NCBI GenBank assembly: GCA_944472135.2
Contig: OX235270.1
Coordinates: 116,389,842-116,453,841, forward strand
Reading direction: 5' to 3'
DNA length: 64,000 bases
Source of the DNA: Trichobilharzia regenti
Taxonomy: Eukaryota > Platyhelminthes > Trematoda > Strigeidida > Schistosomatidae
Within the stretch, counting starts at the first letter, position 1. Every line of letters begins with the position of its first letter. The notes below the pieces were generated by a model. It saw only the letters and a program-made list of their open reading frames with translations. It ran no database searches and had not been told where the DNA came from. This document shows, piece after piece, positions 21,873-33,284 of this stretch. The position numbers and the translations under genes are program-made.

Positions 21873-22168
21873 TCACTTCCTTTGCAGTCGAGTAGGTAGG
21901 CGTCTTGCTATTACTTCTAGTATAAAACTCGAGTTGAGGTCACTCATGCGATTCATCGAAATCATTGCATTCTTGTAAATTAGCAAATTATCTAAAAACT
22001 CTGTCCCTTCTTTGACCCAGGCATTGTTGAACTTAACCCAACTCCAAAATGTTCCAGATATTGCTTGTTCAAAGAGGACTTGACCGGCACCAGGAAAGAT
22101 GAACGGTGACTATCCAAACTGTCACCAGCGGTCCAAAACCGTCGAAAACTGACTTAAGCGTCAGAAAC
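21873..22168 (-). pseudogene. BEL leader and internally deleted gag core
   Basis: Read on the minus strand, the leader (ttcctggtgccgg, a possible primer site) is followed by an ATG at 22,024-22,022 and about ten codons. The sequence then jumps to a part that in the plus copy lies some 420 bases further on (DNLLIYKNAMISMNRMSDLNSS). The DUF1759-type gag core between is missing. Confidence 0.6.
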
Positions 22169-22240
22169 TGTCAGCCACGTCTCATAAACCGTTAATGCCC
22201 AGCTCTTGCTACGCTCGGGCTCACGCTGTTCCTTGAAGTT
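22169..22240 (-). repeat. BEL LTR fragment (variant A), truncated
   Basis: About 72 bases of an LTR 3' end in minus orientation, closest to LTR A. It is cut off where RTE-like coding sequence starts. Confidence 0.55.
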
Positions 22241-23330
22241 TCTTGACTTTGAAAATGCCTTCAGAAAACAGAGTCGATCGAGAGGTGATTTGGGAACTAC
22301 TTCGCTACTACGGGGAGCCGCCAACAAGTATACACCTCATTGTACGGCAATCCTGCATGCCAAGTAATCCACAACGGGAAACTCACGGAATCCTTCGAAG
22401 TGAAAACTGGAGTAAGACAAGCCGGCTGGCTGCCTACTATCTCCAATGATTTTTGTGATTGCGTAGACTAGATAGTGAGCAGACAACGGGCAACGGGGAA
22501 ACAGGCATAAAATTGATCCACATAAGAGACTTGGATTCGGACTTCACCGATGATGTCTGGAATATGTTGAAGTGAAAAGCAACAAGTTGGCAGAAGAAGC
22601 ATCCGGAGAAGGTAGGACTTCAGGTAAACGTGGGGAAGATAGAGGTGATGAGGATTCACGGGCAACACCAACAGCAGCAGCAACAACAGATAAGAATAGG
22701 CATGAATGGAAGGCATCCTTCGCCTCCCCGGGAATCATCGTTTCAACTACAGGCGGAACTGACGAGGATATCATAGCGAGGATCGGGAAGGCAAAGCAAG
22801 CTTTCAACGCTCTCGAGTGTGTGAGAAGATCAGCAGCACTCAGTATGAAAAATAAGATCCGAATTTTCAACTACAATGTGAAATTGGTGCTACCATGCTG
22901 ATCAGAGGCTTGGCGCGTAACGAAATGCACTTCGAACAAACTACAGGCTTTCAGCAACAGCTGTCTTCACTCAATACTGAAGATCGGATGACTAGAAAAG
23001 ATCAGCAACAGGGATCTCTGGGAGCGAACCAACTAGGAACCGATTGTGGAACAAATAAGGAGGAAGAAATGGAGGTGGATTGAATTGGCCATACTCTGAG
23101 AAAACCAGAAAGTGATATCACATGCCAGGCCTTCACTCGAGTGAAGCCCGTATAGGAAGCGGTGAGTTGGCCATCCGAAAGTGACATGCAGGAGGCCTTG
23201 TGAGGAGAAAATGAAAGCATATGGCCAGATTTGGAGTCTGGTGAAAACGTTAGCGGAGAATCGGACGCGATAGAAAAGTGAGGCTGGAGCCCTATGTTTC
23301 TCTAAAAGTTAAAGGAAACAATAATAACTT
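22233..23330 (+). pseudogene. RTE-like LINE fragment (reverse transcriptase palm to C-terminus)
   Basis: It opens with LDFENAF, the catalytic motif A region, and VDREVIWELLRYYGEP. It continues through the palm and thumb and reaches RRWIELAIL and the basic C-terminal RTE tail near 23,090. A run of CAA/CAG codons lies near 22,665-22,690, as in the related copy at 28,437. The orientation matches the fragment at 15,730-16,976 and it picks up about 40 codons further along, so the two are probably one element split by the BEL block. Confidence 0.6.
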
Positions 23331-23439
23331 ATGAAAACGAAGGGGCAATACGAAAAGCAACGAAAAGCGCTGTATAATGGTACGTCATTATATACATATG
23401 CATAGAAGGAGACGGTAGTTAATTGTATTGGATGGTTCA

Positions 23440-25080
23440 GAAGAATTGGACTACACAGGATTATAGTAATAGAACAGTAAAATAAATTCCGTTAACATTT
23501 AAGATTCACATTATAGTCCAGCTGATGATTTAGACCACCCCCGTGTGGCTGGAATTTGCATAGACGTATTAGGTAGTCATCACGGGAGATTTTAATCCTG
23601 GTCATATCCAGATAGAACTATTTCCACACTAAAATGCTCACAATACACTGTTGCCAGGGTTATTTGATATAATATTTTGTTAATCCAACAGTCAGCAGCC
23701 GGGGTTAAATGGAGTTTAGTGACTGAAAATCTATGACAGAGGAGGCTGGCAAATTTTTTCAGGCGATTGAGTTATGTCTACTGAGAGGGGAGTTCATGTA
23801 GATTTGGTGCAGCTTTTGTGGTATGTTAGGCCTTGTATTCCACTCCAGGTATGTGTGAAAGGATTGGGGATATTTTGAGATGAGTCTTGCTAAACAAATA
23901 ATTAAATCAACCGAAAAACTTAGAACAGCATTAATACAACGTTGATTATATTAAAAATGTGTGGTAATTCTGACTATTACTGTTAATGTGTTGAGTGAAC
24001 AGAGCTGTTTAGGCACGTAAGTCAAAGGGAAAAAATATCACAAATTTTCGGTGTGTGGCAAACCGCGTCAATACTATTTTTAAAGAAATATTTATTTGGT
24101 GTGTGAATCCCTTTTTGTGATGCTGGCTTTGACTTCACTTGGCAAGAGGTGAACTGTAAAGAAGCTGTAACGGCACTTAGTTAAACAAATAATACGACTT
24201 AGAGAAGAACTCCTACCGCGCAATTCTTACGTTGAAGTAACTAAAGGTCGTTACCTGGAACGCATACTATTCCTTTGAGAATTTTAAATAGAAGAATGAG
24301 GTCAAGTCATTGAAGCCTGAACCAGAGGGGTTCGCTCTTAAGAGTTGTGCGACGATAGTTGTAGGGAACTTTCGGATTTGTTCTTAAAATTCTACTCGTA
24401 AATCCTTTTTGGACTCTTTCAATCTTTAGTTTGCCCTTATCAGAGGTGCTGCCTACGATAAATAAACTGTATTCAGGGAAGCGCCGTATGTGCGTTCCAT
24501 ACAACAGCATTTTGGATTCTTGTGTTTGAAAGCCATGAAATATAAATTCAAGTAATCTTCTGGCCTTAGAAACTTGGTTGGTAACACTGGGAGAATACAA
24601 ACTCAGAAGATCGGTGGGGCACGGGATCAACTTCAGCAGGAAGAATGGTGATTGGATTGTCGTATGTATTTATGTGTGCAGCAATACGAAGGCCAGCTAA
24701 GCATAGCAGACCAAAATTATCCACGCTGATCTGCATCATCCACGACTTGCAACAAGTCTCAATATTATCGATTTTCCACTGAATTGTATGGAACAGATTT
24801 GTCACTTCTTGGGTAGCACTGTGGCAGAGGACATTCAAATCATATGCATATAGGAAGGGTCTGTCACGCTTCATAACATTACAGGCATCATTTTGGTATA
24901 CAAGAAAGAATAGAGGCCCTAGTACACTACCTTGAATTATGCCGTAGCAAAGAAAGGAAGGGCACAATTTCATTTTGAACTTACACGTGAATTCCGTCTG
25001 CCTCTGCGGAAAGTAAAAGTCGAAATTACAGACCATGGAAAACGTTATGTGAAATATGACGATTAACTTAAAATTTTGTT
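23440..25080 (-). mobile_element. CR1-like LINE fragment with 3' untranslated region
   Basis: Minus-strand LINE remnant. Reverse transcriptase remains are at 24,307-25,036, and the 3' untranslated region runs left to about 23,440. That region shares motifs with the segment at 940-1,270, so this copy and the first LINE of the window are relatives. Confidence 0.65.
24307..25036 (-). pseudogene. LINE reverse transcriptase fragment, YADD changed to YAYD
   Basis: The frame at 24,566-25,036 holds motif B (GIIQGSVLGPLFFL) and the catalytic box as YAYD, with the second aspartate lost its partner. The frame at 24,307-24,630 holds the LINE C-terminal part (YSLFIVGSTSDKGKLKIERVQKGF and PLWFRLQ). The loss of one of the paired aspartates and the frameshift near 24,600 make it inactive. 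Confidence 0.65.
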
Positions 25081-25173
25081 AGAGTCAGCTCGATGTCCAG
25101 TATTAGGAAAGAACTAGGAGTGGTCGAATCTGTCCCGCTAAAACCGACTTTCAAGCATGTCATTCAGAATTGT

Positions 25174-25532
25174 TGTCAGCCAACTCCCAGAAACTGTCAA
25201 TGTCCAGCTCTTACCACGCTGGACCTCACGCTGTCCCGAGAAGACTTTCAGAAACAATTTGTAATAACCAACGCGTAAAACCAGAACACAGATTGACGAC
25301 TCGAGAATCCTTTATTCTTATGCCGATATGTCACCGACAATAAGGTTATTACACACAAGGTCTAAGAATAAATGTTATAACAACGATAATACTTCTGACA
25401 GTTTTCTATCTTCCACCGAGAAGCGAACGATGAGACGATGACTGTCGTATTAATGACTCCTGCGAAAAGTAGAGAGTTGGGTTTTTGGCAAACAACCATG
25501 AATTGATCGTTCAATCTTCAACTACATTGACA
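25174..25532 (-). repeat. Solo BEL-type LTR D
   Basis: Minus-oriented LTR of 359 bp with TG...CA ends. It is flanked by attgt and gttgt, an imperfect 5 bp duplication (4 of 5). There is no internal element sequence on either side, so it is a solo LTR. Confidence 0.7.
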
Positions 25533-26619
25533 GTTGTGAATCACTAATTTTTAAAATCGCAAGGTTTCCGTCAGCACAGCATATGGCCCACATTAACGTT
25601 CACGAACTACAATAATTAATTTCATGTTTTGACTTAACTACCTTAAATGCTGCACCACCCCAATGTCGACAGGGTAACATTGCTTACTGCGGAACGCTGT
25701 GCCTTGATCTTTGACGTACGCATTTTGTTCAACATGATAGATGGAGGTGCACATATTCATGTCCGTAAACTTAGGTAATTAGTATAAACTAGATATGGAA
25801 TAAAGTTTAAGCCTATTACCCTTGTTTTCTTCAACATGCCATTCGTCAGTGGGATACTGTCATATTTCTCCCTGAATGTGGTCATCACTACCTGCTTTTG
25901 TGATTTATGTGGAGCATATAAGGCTTATGTATAAGTTACAAAGTATTGAGAAGTCTTTCGTTTTAGAAATCTTACACTAAAGTATGTAGCTAATAGTGCT
26001 CGATTCAGAATGTGCAGTAATGTGGTATTTTCAGAGCAATAGGTGTTTCCGTTTACAACCAGAAAATTTCCCAGTAAATGTTGAATACTGAAGCTGGTGC
26101 AAAGTCATGAAAGACACGTATTTTTCTTAGGTCACCGTGCTTAGTTTGATTGACCCACTGTAAAGTCAGTGTACAGCAAATTCGTGACTAATCCACATCC
26201 AGACAATAATGAAAGCAAAACGCACAATTAAGAGAAGGTGCTCCTCCCGGAGAATTTATTTTCCTCTCCACCTACACGACTGCAATAACATCGAATTTTT
26301 TCGCGAAAGAAGGTTGTACCAAAGGTGATGAGCTGTCATAATCGTGGTTATCAGAGTAGCAAACGCATAAGAGGAGTTGAATAAATGCACTGGACTTATG
26401 CAGCAAGAGAAATAATCTAGTGAACTAGCTGTGGTAATTATCCACATAGAATCAAGAGAATATGGAGTTAAGGTGGGGTTCTGAAGGAATGCAAGGGTTA
26501 TGAAGGGTCGAGCAAACAAGCACACAAAAATCAGGTCAATGGAACTAAACAATTAGTTTGTTACCATGATTGTAGGAGTGGTTGAATAATATGCATAGCT
26601 TCGATTTTCCAAATGGATG
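25533..26619. other. Gene-free stretch
   Basis: No convincing coding sequence, LTR or SINE was found in this interval. Confidence 0.35.
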
Positions 26620-26900
26620 GCTAAGGCTTCGGCAGTGCAAAGGAGGCGAAAGCGTATTGACTTCGGCAGGTTATTCTTTTCGCAAGCAGACATTTTCTGA
26701 GATGGAATGACCAGTACTGACGGGGTGTCCGATTATCTTATTCTTTATTGAGCCATTGTTGCGTTTCTGCAACCAAGGGAGATAGTTTTATTGACCTTCT
26801 TAAACGGGATACGCGTTGAACGACCGATGTACCTAACTCCACCGCAAAGTGAATTCTCTAGCCTGTTAAGCTGCAAACCTGCCTAAGGTTTAGGCATGGG
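26620..26900 (-). pseudogene. Possible Penelope-like element endonuclease remnant
   Basis: Read on the minus strand, about 26,880-26,690, one frame gives LENSLCGGVRYIGRSTRIPF and another, further on, HPVSTGHSISE. The order Cys...YIGR(S/T)TR followed by a TGH motif resembles the end of the GIY-YIG endonuclease of Penelope-like elements, which are common in schistosomes. The copy is short and broken by frameshifts. The call is by eye and weak. Confidence 0.4.
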
Positions 26901-27104
26901 CCTGATAATTTCTTCTTTAGGATAGCTATTATGCTGCTTATCTAAAGGGCTCAGTAAACAAAATCATTTTACAACTCAGTAAACGAAACAGTCATTGAAA
27001 TTTCACCCTCCCAATAGGAAGCCACAAATTAAAAGGCAGCCTGTAAAATGGTGAGAAGCATGGACAGTTAGCATAAAAACTCACAGAAAATGATGAAATG
27101 AATG

Positions 27105-27290
27105 TGCGTCGGTGGCACAGTGGTTAAGACTCTAGCCGAACATGCACATGGTTCAAGGTTCGATCCCGTGTCGACGAACACCCAGTATCTGCGGTCGGCC
27201 TGCAAAATTTAGACCACCGAATTCCATGCAGAATATTCGGTACTTGTAGCTGTAATCAAAAACAAAAAAATAAACAAAATAAAAAATTTT
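27105..27290 (+). mobile_element. tRNA-derived SINE, copy 1
   Basis: The head gcgtcggtggcacagtgg holds an A box and ggttcgatccc a B box. The body (ggcctgcaaaattt, then a ccatgc motif) is shared with copies at 40,534 and 49,205. It ends in an A-rich tail with an AAAC/AAAT pattern. There is no hammerhead motif, so this family differs from the block at 5,673. Confidence 0.7.
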
Positions 27291-27329
27291 ACAAGTACCT
27301 CTTTTTACGGCAAAGAATGATAATATGAC

Positions 27330-27687
27330 TGAGTCAATGTAGTTGAAGATTGAACGATCAATTCATGGTTGTTTGCCAAAAACCCAACTCTCTACTTTTC
27401 GCAGGAGTCATTAATACGACAGTCATCGTCTCATCGTTCGCTTCTCGGTGGAAGATAGAAAACTGTCAGAAGTATTATCGTTGTTATAACATTTATTCTT
27501 AGACCTTGTGTGTAATAACCTTATTGTCGGTGACATATCGGCATAAGAATAAAGGATTCTCGAGTCGTCAATCTGTGTTCTGGTTTTACGCGTTGGTTAT
27601 TACAAATTGTTTCTGAAAGTCTTCTCGGGACAGCGTGAGGTCCAGCGTGGTAAGAGCTGGACATTGACAGTTTCTCAGAGCTGGCTA
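27330..27687 (+). repeat. BEL-type LTR E (5' LTR)
   Basis: About 358 bp, similar to LTR F, with the aataaa signal followed by ggattctcgag. It begins tgagtcaatg instead of tgtcaatg and its end reads ggctaaat, not ggctgaca, so both tips are mutated. A leader with tggtgcctgcaag (about 27,720, possible primer site) follows, then gag. Confidence 0.7.
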
Positions 27688-27787
27688 AATGTTTCTGATA
27701 GTTTCTTTTTGACTTTCCTGGTGCCTGCAAGTCTACTTTGAACAAGTATTACCTGGAACTTTTCTGGAATCGCGGTCAATTTCAGTT

Positions 27788-28420
27788 ATGTCCGGGTCAA
27801 TGAAAGGACAAAGCGTCTTGGAAGCAAGCAGGAAAGTAAGTCATGTTGACTTGTCTGTTACATGTAACGATGTGTTTGATGCTCAGCTTGATGGGTTTGC
27901 TGTTCATGTTTCGCAGTCTAGGGATAATAGGCTTAAATTTGAACCACAATGTTTCGACGGAAACTCAGTTGACTATTAACAGTTTGTAAAGGAGTTTGAA
28001 ATCATGTTGAGTGGGTTTTTATTAAATTATGAAATGAAGTTGATTTATTTGTTGAGGTACTGCACTGAAGTTGCTGCAAGAGTTATGCAGTGCTGTAAGT
28101 TTATGAAGCCAAACGAAGGATACTCTGAGGCTATGAGTATACTGCGTCAAAGATTCGGAAGACCTTCAATGATTGTAAGGAACGTATTCGAGGCTGCTAA
28201 AGGTGATAGTAGTCAATTAGGAGATGACTGCAAGGCACTTTCTGAGGTTTTGGATAATCTGCTGACTTACAAGAATACGTTGATTTCGATGAATTGCATG
28301 AGTGATCTGAACTCAAGTTCAGTCTTAAAGGTATTAGCGAGGCGCCTACCCTACACCACTGGAAAGGAAGTTGGTGAAGATAAGCTCTCACATAGAGGAT
28401 TGGTGACAACTGCAAGTTGA
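27788..28420 (+). pseudogene. BEL/Pao Gag core (DUF1759-type) with a premature stop
   Basis: The frame begins at ATG 27,788, about 100 bases after the 5' LTR. The N-terminus holds a short coiled-coil-like region. The core has the DUF1759 pattern of BEL/Pao Gag proteins: CFDGNSVDY, then KEFEIMLSG, KLIYLLRYCT, CKFMKPNEGYSEAM and ILRQRFGRPS. A TAA at 27,977-27,979 falls where related proteins have tryptophan (DYWQF). The frame is otherwise open to 28,420, where RTE-like sequence begins. Gag forms the particle that packages the element RNA. Confidence 0.75.
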
Positions 28421-28436
28421 CACTAAAAGCGAGGAA

Positions 28437-29822
28437 TCATGCTCCTGTCAATGCCAAGTAAAATCCTGGGACGCATCATCCTGGAGAGATTAAAGGACGC
28501 ACCGGATACACAACTCCTACCAGAACAAGATAGATTCAGGAAAGCAAATCATGTACTAACCAAATTGCAACCTTACGCATCATCATCACAGAACAAAGAA
28601 TGGAATGTCAATCAAACCTCTACCTGAACTTTATAGACTTTGAGAAGGTCTTCGACAGCGTAGCGTTGACCGCGAAGTAATTTGGAAACTACTCGAGTAC
28701 TACGGCGTACCCCAAATATTTATCAACCTTATTCAACAGCTGTACGACAACGGCACATGCCAAGTATTCCACAACGGAAAACTCAGCGAGGCGTTTGGAG
28801 TAAGCACAGGAGTCAGACAAGGGTGCTTATTATCACTAATGATATTCCTAATAGTGGTGGACAAGATTATGCATCAGGCAGTAGGAAACGAGAAGATAGG
28901 AATATCCTGGACCGACGTGAAGAACCTAGAAGACCTGGGTTTCGCGCGTGGATGATTTATGTTTGATGTCAAACACACAAAATCAAAGACTTACAAGCGA
29001 GCGAAAACCGACAAACTGGTCGAAGAAGCAGCCGGCGGAGACAGGACTCCAAGTGAACATAGACAAGACGGAGGTTATGAAAATAAACAACCAACAACAA
29101 CAACAGCAGCAACATCTAGCGTCAATCACCATCAACGGGAGGGATTTGAAAGTAGTTGCTTCATTCACTTATCTAAGGAGGGAGCATTGTCTCAACTACA
29201 GGCAGTCGGAATGGACGAGGATGTCAAATCGAGCGAGAATCGGGAAGGCGGGAAACACATTCATCAACCTGAAATCAATCTGGAAATCTTCGTCACTCAG
29301 CCACATCAACAACAAAATTCGGTTGGATTTTCAATACAAGCGTCAAGTCAGTCAGTTCTTCTATACGGATCAGAAACTTGGCGGGCGGGTCACAAAGAAT
29401 GTTTCCAACAACCTGTTGCGGACCTTTATTAACAGACAACTGTCTTCGCTGGCTCTATACTGAAGATCAGATGGCCGGGCCGGAAAGAATCACCAACGAG
29501 AAACTATGGGAACAAACAAAGCAAGAAACAATCGCCCAACCGATATTCAGGAGAAAGCGGAGATGGATCGGACACTCTTCGAGGAGGCCGGTTGGCGACA
29601 TCGCGCGTCAGGCCCTCGAGTGGAACCCGAAACGGAAGCGGCGAGTGGGATTTCAGTCCAAGGGTGGGTGACATGGAGGAGATCGTGTGAAGAGGAGTTG
29701 AAAGAGTATGGACTAACATGGATTCAGGTGAGAAGTACAGCAGAAGGAAGACAAAAGCAAGTGGAGACGTGCAGTTGAAGCCCTTTGTTTCGCTAGGAAC
29801 CCAAGGGAACAATAATAATAAT
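28437..29822 (+). mobile_element. RTE-like LINE fragment inserted in BEL gag
   Basis: The fragment starts at SKILGRIILERLKDAPDTQLLPEQ, in the reverse transcriptase fingers, goes through FIDFEKVFDSV (motif A), and later shows RRKRRWIGHSSRR and ARQALEWNPKRKRR, the RTE C-terminal signature, near 29,550-29,640. It ends with AATAAT repeats at about 29,808-29,822. It carries many frameshifts and stops. The BEL sequence resumes with ACAGGACAAAGGTACTGAGCC. Confidence 0.7.
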
Positions 29823-30415
29823 ACAGGACAAAGGTACTGAGCCAAGGCTTGATGATATTCTGAAACTGGTAAAAGATAGTGTCAATCAAGCTATGAGCAA
29901 GTTTGCCAGTATATTGAATCTCACCCCTAGAATAGAGCAGTCTGAGAGCAAAACGCAATCACTTCTGACGAAAGCATCTCAGATAAGAAGATATCGAGAA
30001 AGCTTTATGGTGTCTAGTAATCAGTATAAAATTAGTGAGTGTAACAGCTCTCGTGGGACGTCCCCAACAGACAGGTTACAAGTTGCGAGACAAACACGGT
30101 TGTGTTTTACACGTTTGCAAGAACGCATACAAAGGTGAACTGTGAATCAGTGATCAAGTTTAGTGGTAAGCTAAATGTGAAATAAGCGTCATAAAGTTCT
30201 CACTACGAATTGTGTGACGATAATGGTGCGGTAAAGAAGCCTGTAGTTGCAACTGGTAAGCCATTGTTGAATGGAGTGTCACAGAAGACACCGCAGTTTG
30301 TGCAGGAGAAGGGAGTTACGGTTTCAGAGTCCAGTTCTGACTCCACACGTTTTCAAGGTATCACTAGTCACAGTGAAGGTATAAGACCTTCAGGGATTTG
30401 TGAGGAGGAACCCAA
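29823..30415 (+). pseudogene. BEL Gag continuation after the RTE insertion
   Basis: LDDILKLVKDSVNQAMSKFASILNLTPRIEQSESK matches the minus-strand copy residue by residue over long stretches. It is followed by a basic stretch (RLQVARQTRLCFTRLQE) and the frame at 30,210-30,415 (GVTVSESSSDSTRFQGITS). A frameshift and stop occur near 30,138-30,185. The sequence breaks off at about 30,415, where a LINE has inserted. Confidence 0.6.
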
Positions 30416-32210
30416 ATTATATATATATATTTCTTCCTGTTTATGCAGGAGCATACCAATTGTACAGGCATGGATAAGTTATTATATAAATTACACAAAA
30501 TTTGATATATAATGGATTTACAGTTTGGTTGTTCTTTCTGACATCAAAGTCAGTCGGAACAGTCTGCTATAAAGTTTGTTTGTGTAGCACATAAAGAGAT
30601 ATAGAAATATTGTCTTCGCATTAACAAAAAACCCAGACATCAGATGAATGTAATACAGATATATGGGAAAAATAAAGCTTGAAGTCAATTCTCTTATATA
30701 ACTTTGTTGTGAACAGCACCCTTGGCTTAAAGATTATTGATGTATTATGTTGAGATCAGTGATATATTTATTCCATTTTTTCAATAGTCTTGTCGTAGTT
30801 TTATAACAGGAAAGAAATTTGATCGTGGATACGAAAACTAGATAAGGTCATGTTGGGTTGCTTTACTGCATCAAATAGTGCCGAGGTCGACTCCAGAATT
30901 CTCCATTTGCTCCATTTGTGTCTGCATGGCGGACTGTATTCGTAAGTTGAGTAAAACGTTGGAAACTGTTTGAAAACCAGTTGCTTCTTCATTTCAGATC
31001 ATGAATACTCATTTACAGCATGTTCGCCAGCGTCTTCAAATGGTAGAATTGGATCGTTCATGGAATTTGAGTGGTTATGAGATAGACGTTTTGGAATTAA
31101 TCCTCATTTCAGTTTAGATGCAGGGTTGTTCGACCTCGACCAGAAGATGAATAGGAGCAGCAAAATACCAGAAAGAGAAAGTATGTGAACATGTAAAGGA
31201 CATATATATATATATATTGTGAATTTATAAATGTTGTATATAATACTGAAGTAAACTTTTTTCTATATTGTATGTTTTCACGTATTTATGCGAAGTCTTA
31301 GAGTTTATTTAATGTCATAATGTGTATTAATGAGTCTGAGCGTTTTTATTGTTCTAATGACTGATGCGTTTTGGAAATAAGTGATGGGTTCTGGTAGGGA
31401 TAGTCATTTCGACAAAACAGTTTACATAGCAAGCGTTTGAAGGTTACAATGAGGGATAGGTCCTATTTCTAAGGGTAAACTAATCCTGTATGTTCCGTAC
31501 TATGTCTTTATGCATCCATGCGACTAGTTTATTTATAGTTTTTAGATTGCTAAGGGTGTTGAAGTTCGTCTATTATGTGCTGTAGTAGGTCAGTAGTTGA
31601 TTCGTTCTAGGAGTGAATAGTTTATTAATATAATCTGTAGAGTGAAACAGTCTGTATAGACAGCGTTTGAAGCTTGTAACCGAAGAGCAAGTTCTGATAT
31701 CTAGGGGTAGGCTATTCCATATTTTAGAATACATGACTGTGAAGAAGTTTTCACGGAGTGTTGACCTAAAAGAATGAGTTGTCACTGTGGAAGTTTGGTT
31801 ACGCAGATGGTAAGAACCTTCCTGTGCGAATTGTATATCTCTGTTACCTGAGAAAGATATTTTGTGAAGGACTTTAAAGAAGAATATTAGGTTTATAATA
31901 AGTCGCCTTGTCCAAAGTGGGTCGAGTTTTAGGATCATGCACCGTGAGATGTAGTCTTTCTTACAATCGTAGCCAAGCAGTTTTGAGGTAAAATATCGTT
32001 GGATACTTTCCATCCTTAGCTTGTCGCGTGTGCGAGTGCTGCTTATAATAAATGGACAGTATTCTAGTAGTGGTCTGACACATGTTTTGTACAGAATTAG
32101 CTTGGCTTCATTGTCGTGAAAGTTCCTGAGTATGCATCCTAAGAGCATCCTCGATTTTCTAGTCTGTGATGCTACTTGCTCAGAGAATGTCAAGTCACTA
32201 GAGTACCTCA
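30416..32210 (-). mobile_element. 5'-truncated CR1-like LINE inserted in the BEL element
   Basis: Minus-strand LINE tail. Coding for the C-terminal region lies at 31,640-32,205 and a long 3' untranslated region runs to about 30,416, ending in an AT repeat. The BEL sequence on either side (ICEEEPKL, then TAFVKEF) is contiguous in the minus-strand BEL copy, which fixes the insertion edges to within about 10 bases. Confidence 0.65.
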
Positions 32211-32212
32211 GG
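31573..32212 (-). pseudogene. LINE ORF2 C-terminal region
   Basis: About 210 codons from the end of a LINE polymerase, starting SSLRYSSDLTFSEQVASQ. It contains ILYKTCVRPLLEYCPFIISS, ESIQRYFTSKLLG, LDPLWTRRLIINL and YSKIWNSLPLDI, all typical of the region after the CR1-type reverse transcriptase. The reading frame extends beyond 32,212 into antisense BEL sequence; that extra N-terminal part is not LINE. No catalytic box is present because the copy is truncated. Confidence 0.7.
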
Positions 32213-32888
32213 CTACTGCTTTTGTTAAAGAGTTTGCAAATGATGAAGTTGATCATACAAACGTAGGTAAAGTGGATAGTTGTGACAATGGTCATGATAG
32301 TGCAGATTTGTCTTTGGCTGATCATGATGAGACGAGCGGAATGCCTACTACTACTGAGTTGAGCAAATGTTCTGTACAACTTGAACTTGAAGTAGAAGTA
32401 AGAGCAGATGCAGTGGTAGAAGGTATGGATGCTCATGAGACCGTCAGCGTAAATGATCGGCGCGTGGCCCAACTATCAACAGATGTTAATGCTGAACTGG
32501 ATCTGATAAAAAAGACTGCAGTTGTGGTAATCTTGCAGTTAGACAAACTTCTGAAAGCCGAGGAACAACAGCTTCTGACGCACCGCTAAGTTCATCAACT
32601 TGTGTTACTCAGTCGTTGTTCGTGTTGCCACCCACACTGGAGGTCACGTCCAATAAGTCATGCGTCTTGTGCTGTGACCATGCTAGTATCGGTCGGTTTG
32701 AAAGGACGAAAGATATTGTTCAGTTTAATGAGGATAAGCCGACTGTGTACAAGAGGGTAATTGTTAAACTGGCTTGCGCGAATAAAGGCCTTTCTAGTTT
32801 CAATTTACCATTTGAATGTTATTATCGTTAGTGTAAATTGCTCTGTGCCTACGCTTGGTTGGTCAGATACGTCGTATGTTTGTTAGTC
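32211..32888 (+). pseudogene. BEL Gag distal region and late-pol junction, plus copy
   Basis: The frame at 32,211-32,589 is acidic and matches the minus copy (VDSCDNGHDSADLSLADHDE, then VVEGMDAHETVSVNDRR). After a frameshift near 32,520 it continues as VSVGLKGRKILF-like coding and in another frame as VIVKLACANKGLSSFNLPFECYY, then CKLLCAYAWLVRYVVCLLVI. The junction between FECYY and CKLLCAYAWL is the same as in the minus copy, so the pol deletion predates their split. Confidence 0.55.
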
Positions 32889-32892
32889 ATCT

Positions 32893-33180
32893 AAAACAGC
32901 TTTCAATCCCTTGTAAACGTTGTACTTATCGAAATATTGGTTGGTTATCGTATGCCTACAACCACGGGATGAAAACGAAACGAAATCGTTTTTCCCGCTC
33001 AACCTGGAGGACAACTGTGCAATTATATTTATATCAAATATTTAACTGTTGAAACATTATTAACTTGTAGACAGTCTGCGATTTAAGATTATATCATCCT
33101 TGATCATGCCTGTAAAAATGGCATGCATTTTCATGTAAATTTATGTTTATATGAAAAATATAAATTATTATATTTTACGA
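32893..33180 (+). mobile_element. Short ATT-tailed nonautonomous element, copy 2
   Basis: It begins aaacagctttcaatccc after gtcatct and ends atataaattat. It matches 11,969-12,291 except for about 35 bases missing in the middle. The minus-strand BEL copy lacks it, giving an empty site and showing a true insertion. Confidence 0.6.
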
Positions 33181-33284
33181 TACAATGACATGGGCGTGTC
33201 GCCGTCCAGAGTTGAGGACATAGATCATAGAAGGATGTCACCAAATAAACTCTGCAACCATTTTCCAACCTAGAGCGTCAACCT

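Larger units (their letters stand above)
19179..22240 (-). mobile_element. Nonautonomous BEL/Pao-derived element, minus strand
   Basis: Read on the minus strand, this has a truncated 5' LTR (22,169-22,240), a leader, a gag with most of its core deleted (start codon at 22,024), a long disordered region, a short pol remnant ending near 20,503, a 1 kb 3' region and a 3' LTR (LTR C, 19,179-19,544). It lacks reverse transcriptase, RNase H and integrase. A divergent plus-strand relative at 27,330-34,597 lacks the same parts. Confidence 0.65.

Noticed and set aside
22544..22901. Overlapping 108- and 109-codon frames rich in Ala, Thr and Gln
   Set aside because: They are frames of a decayed RTE reverse transcriptase, with a CAA/CAG run.
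26256..26552. A 98-codon minus-strand hydrophobic frame
   Set aside because: No recognisable domain, no related copy, and near a decayed retroelement remnant; treated as chance.
31573..32472. A single 299-codon minus-strand gene
   Set aside because: Only residues after about 87 are LINE; the N-terminal part is antisense BEL sequence across an insertion edge.
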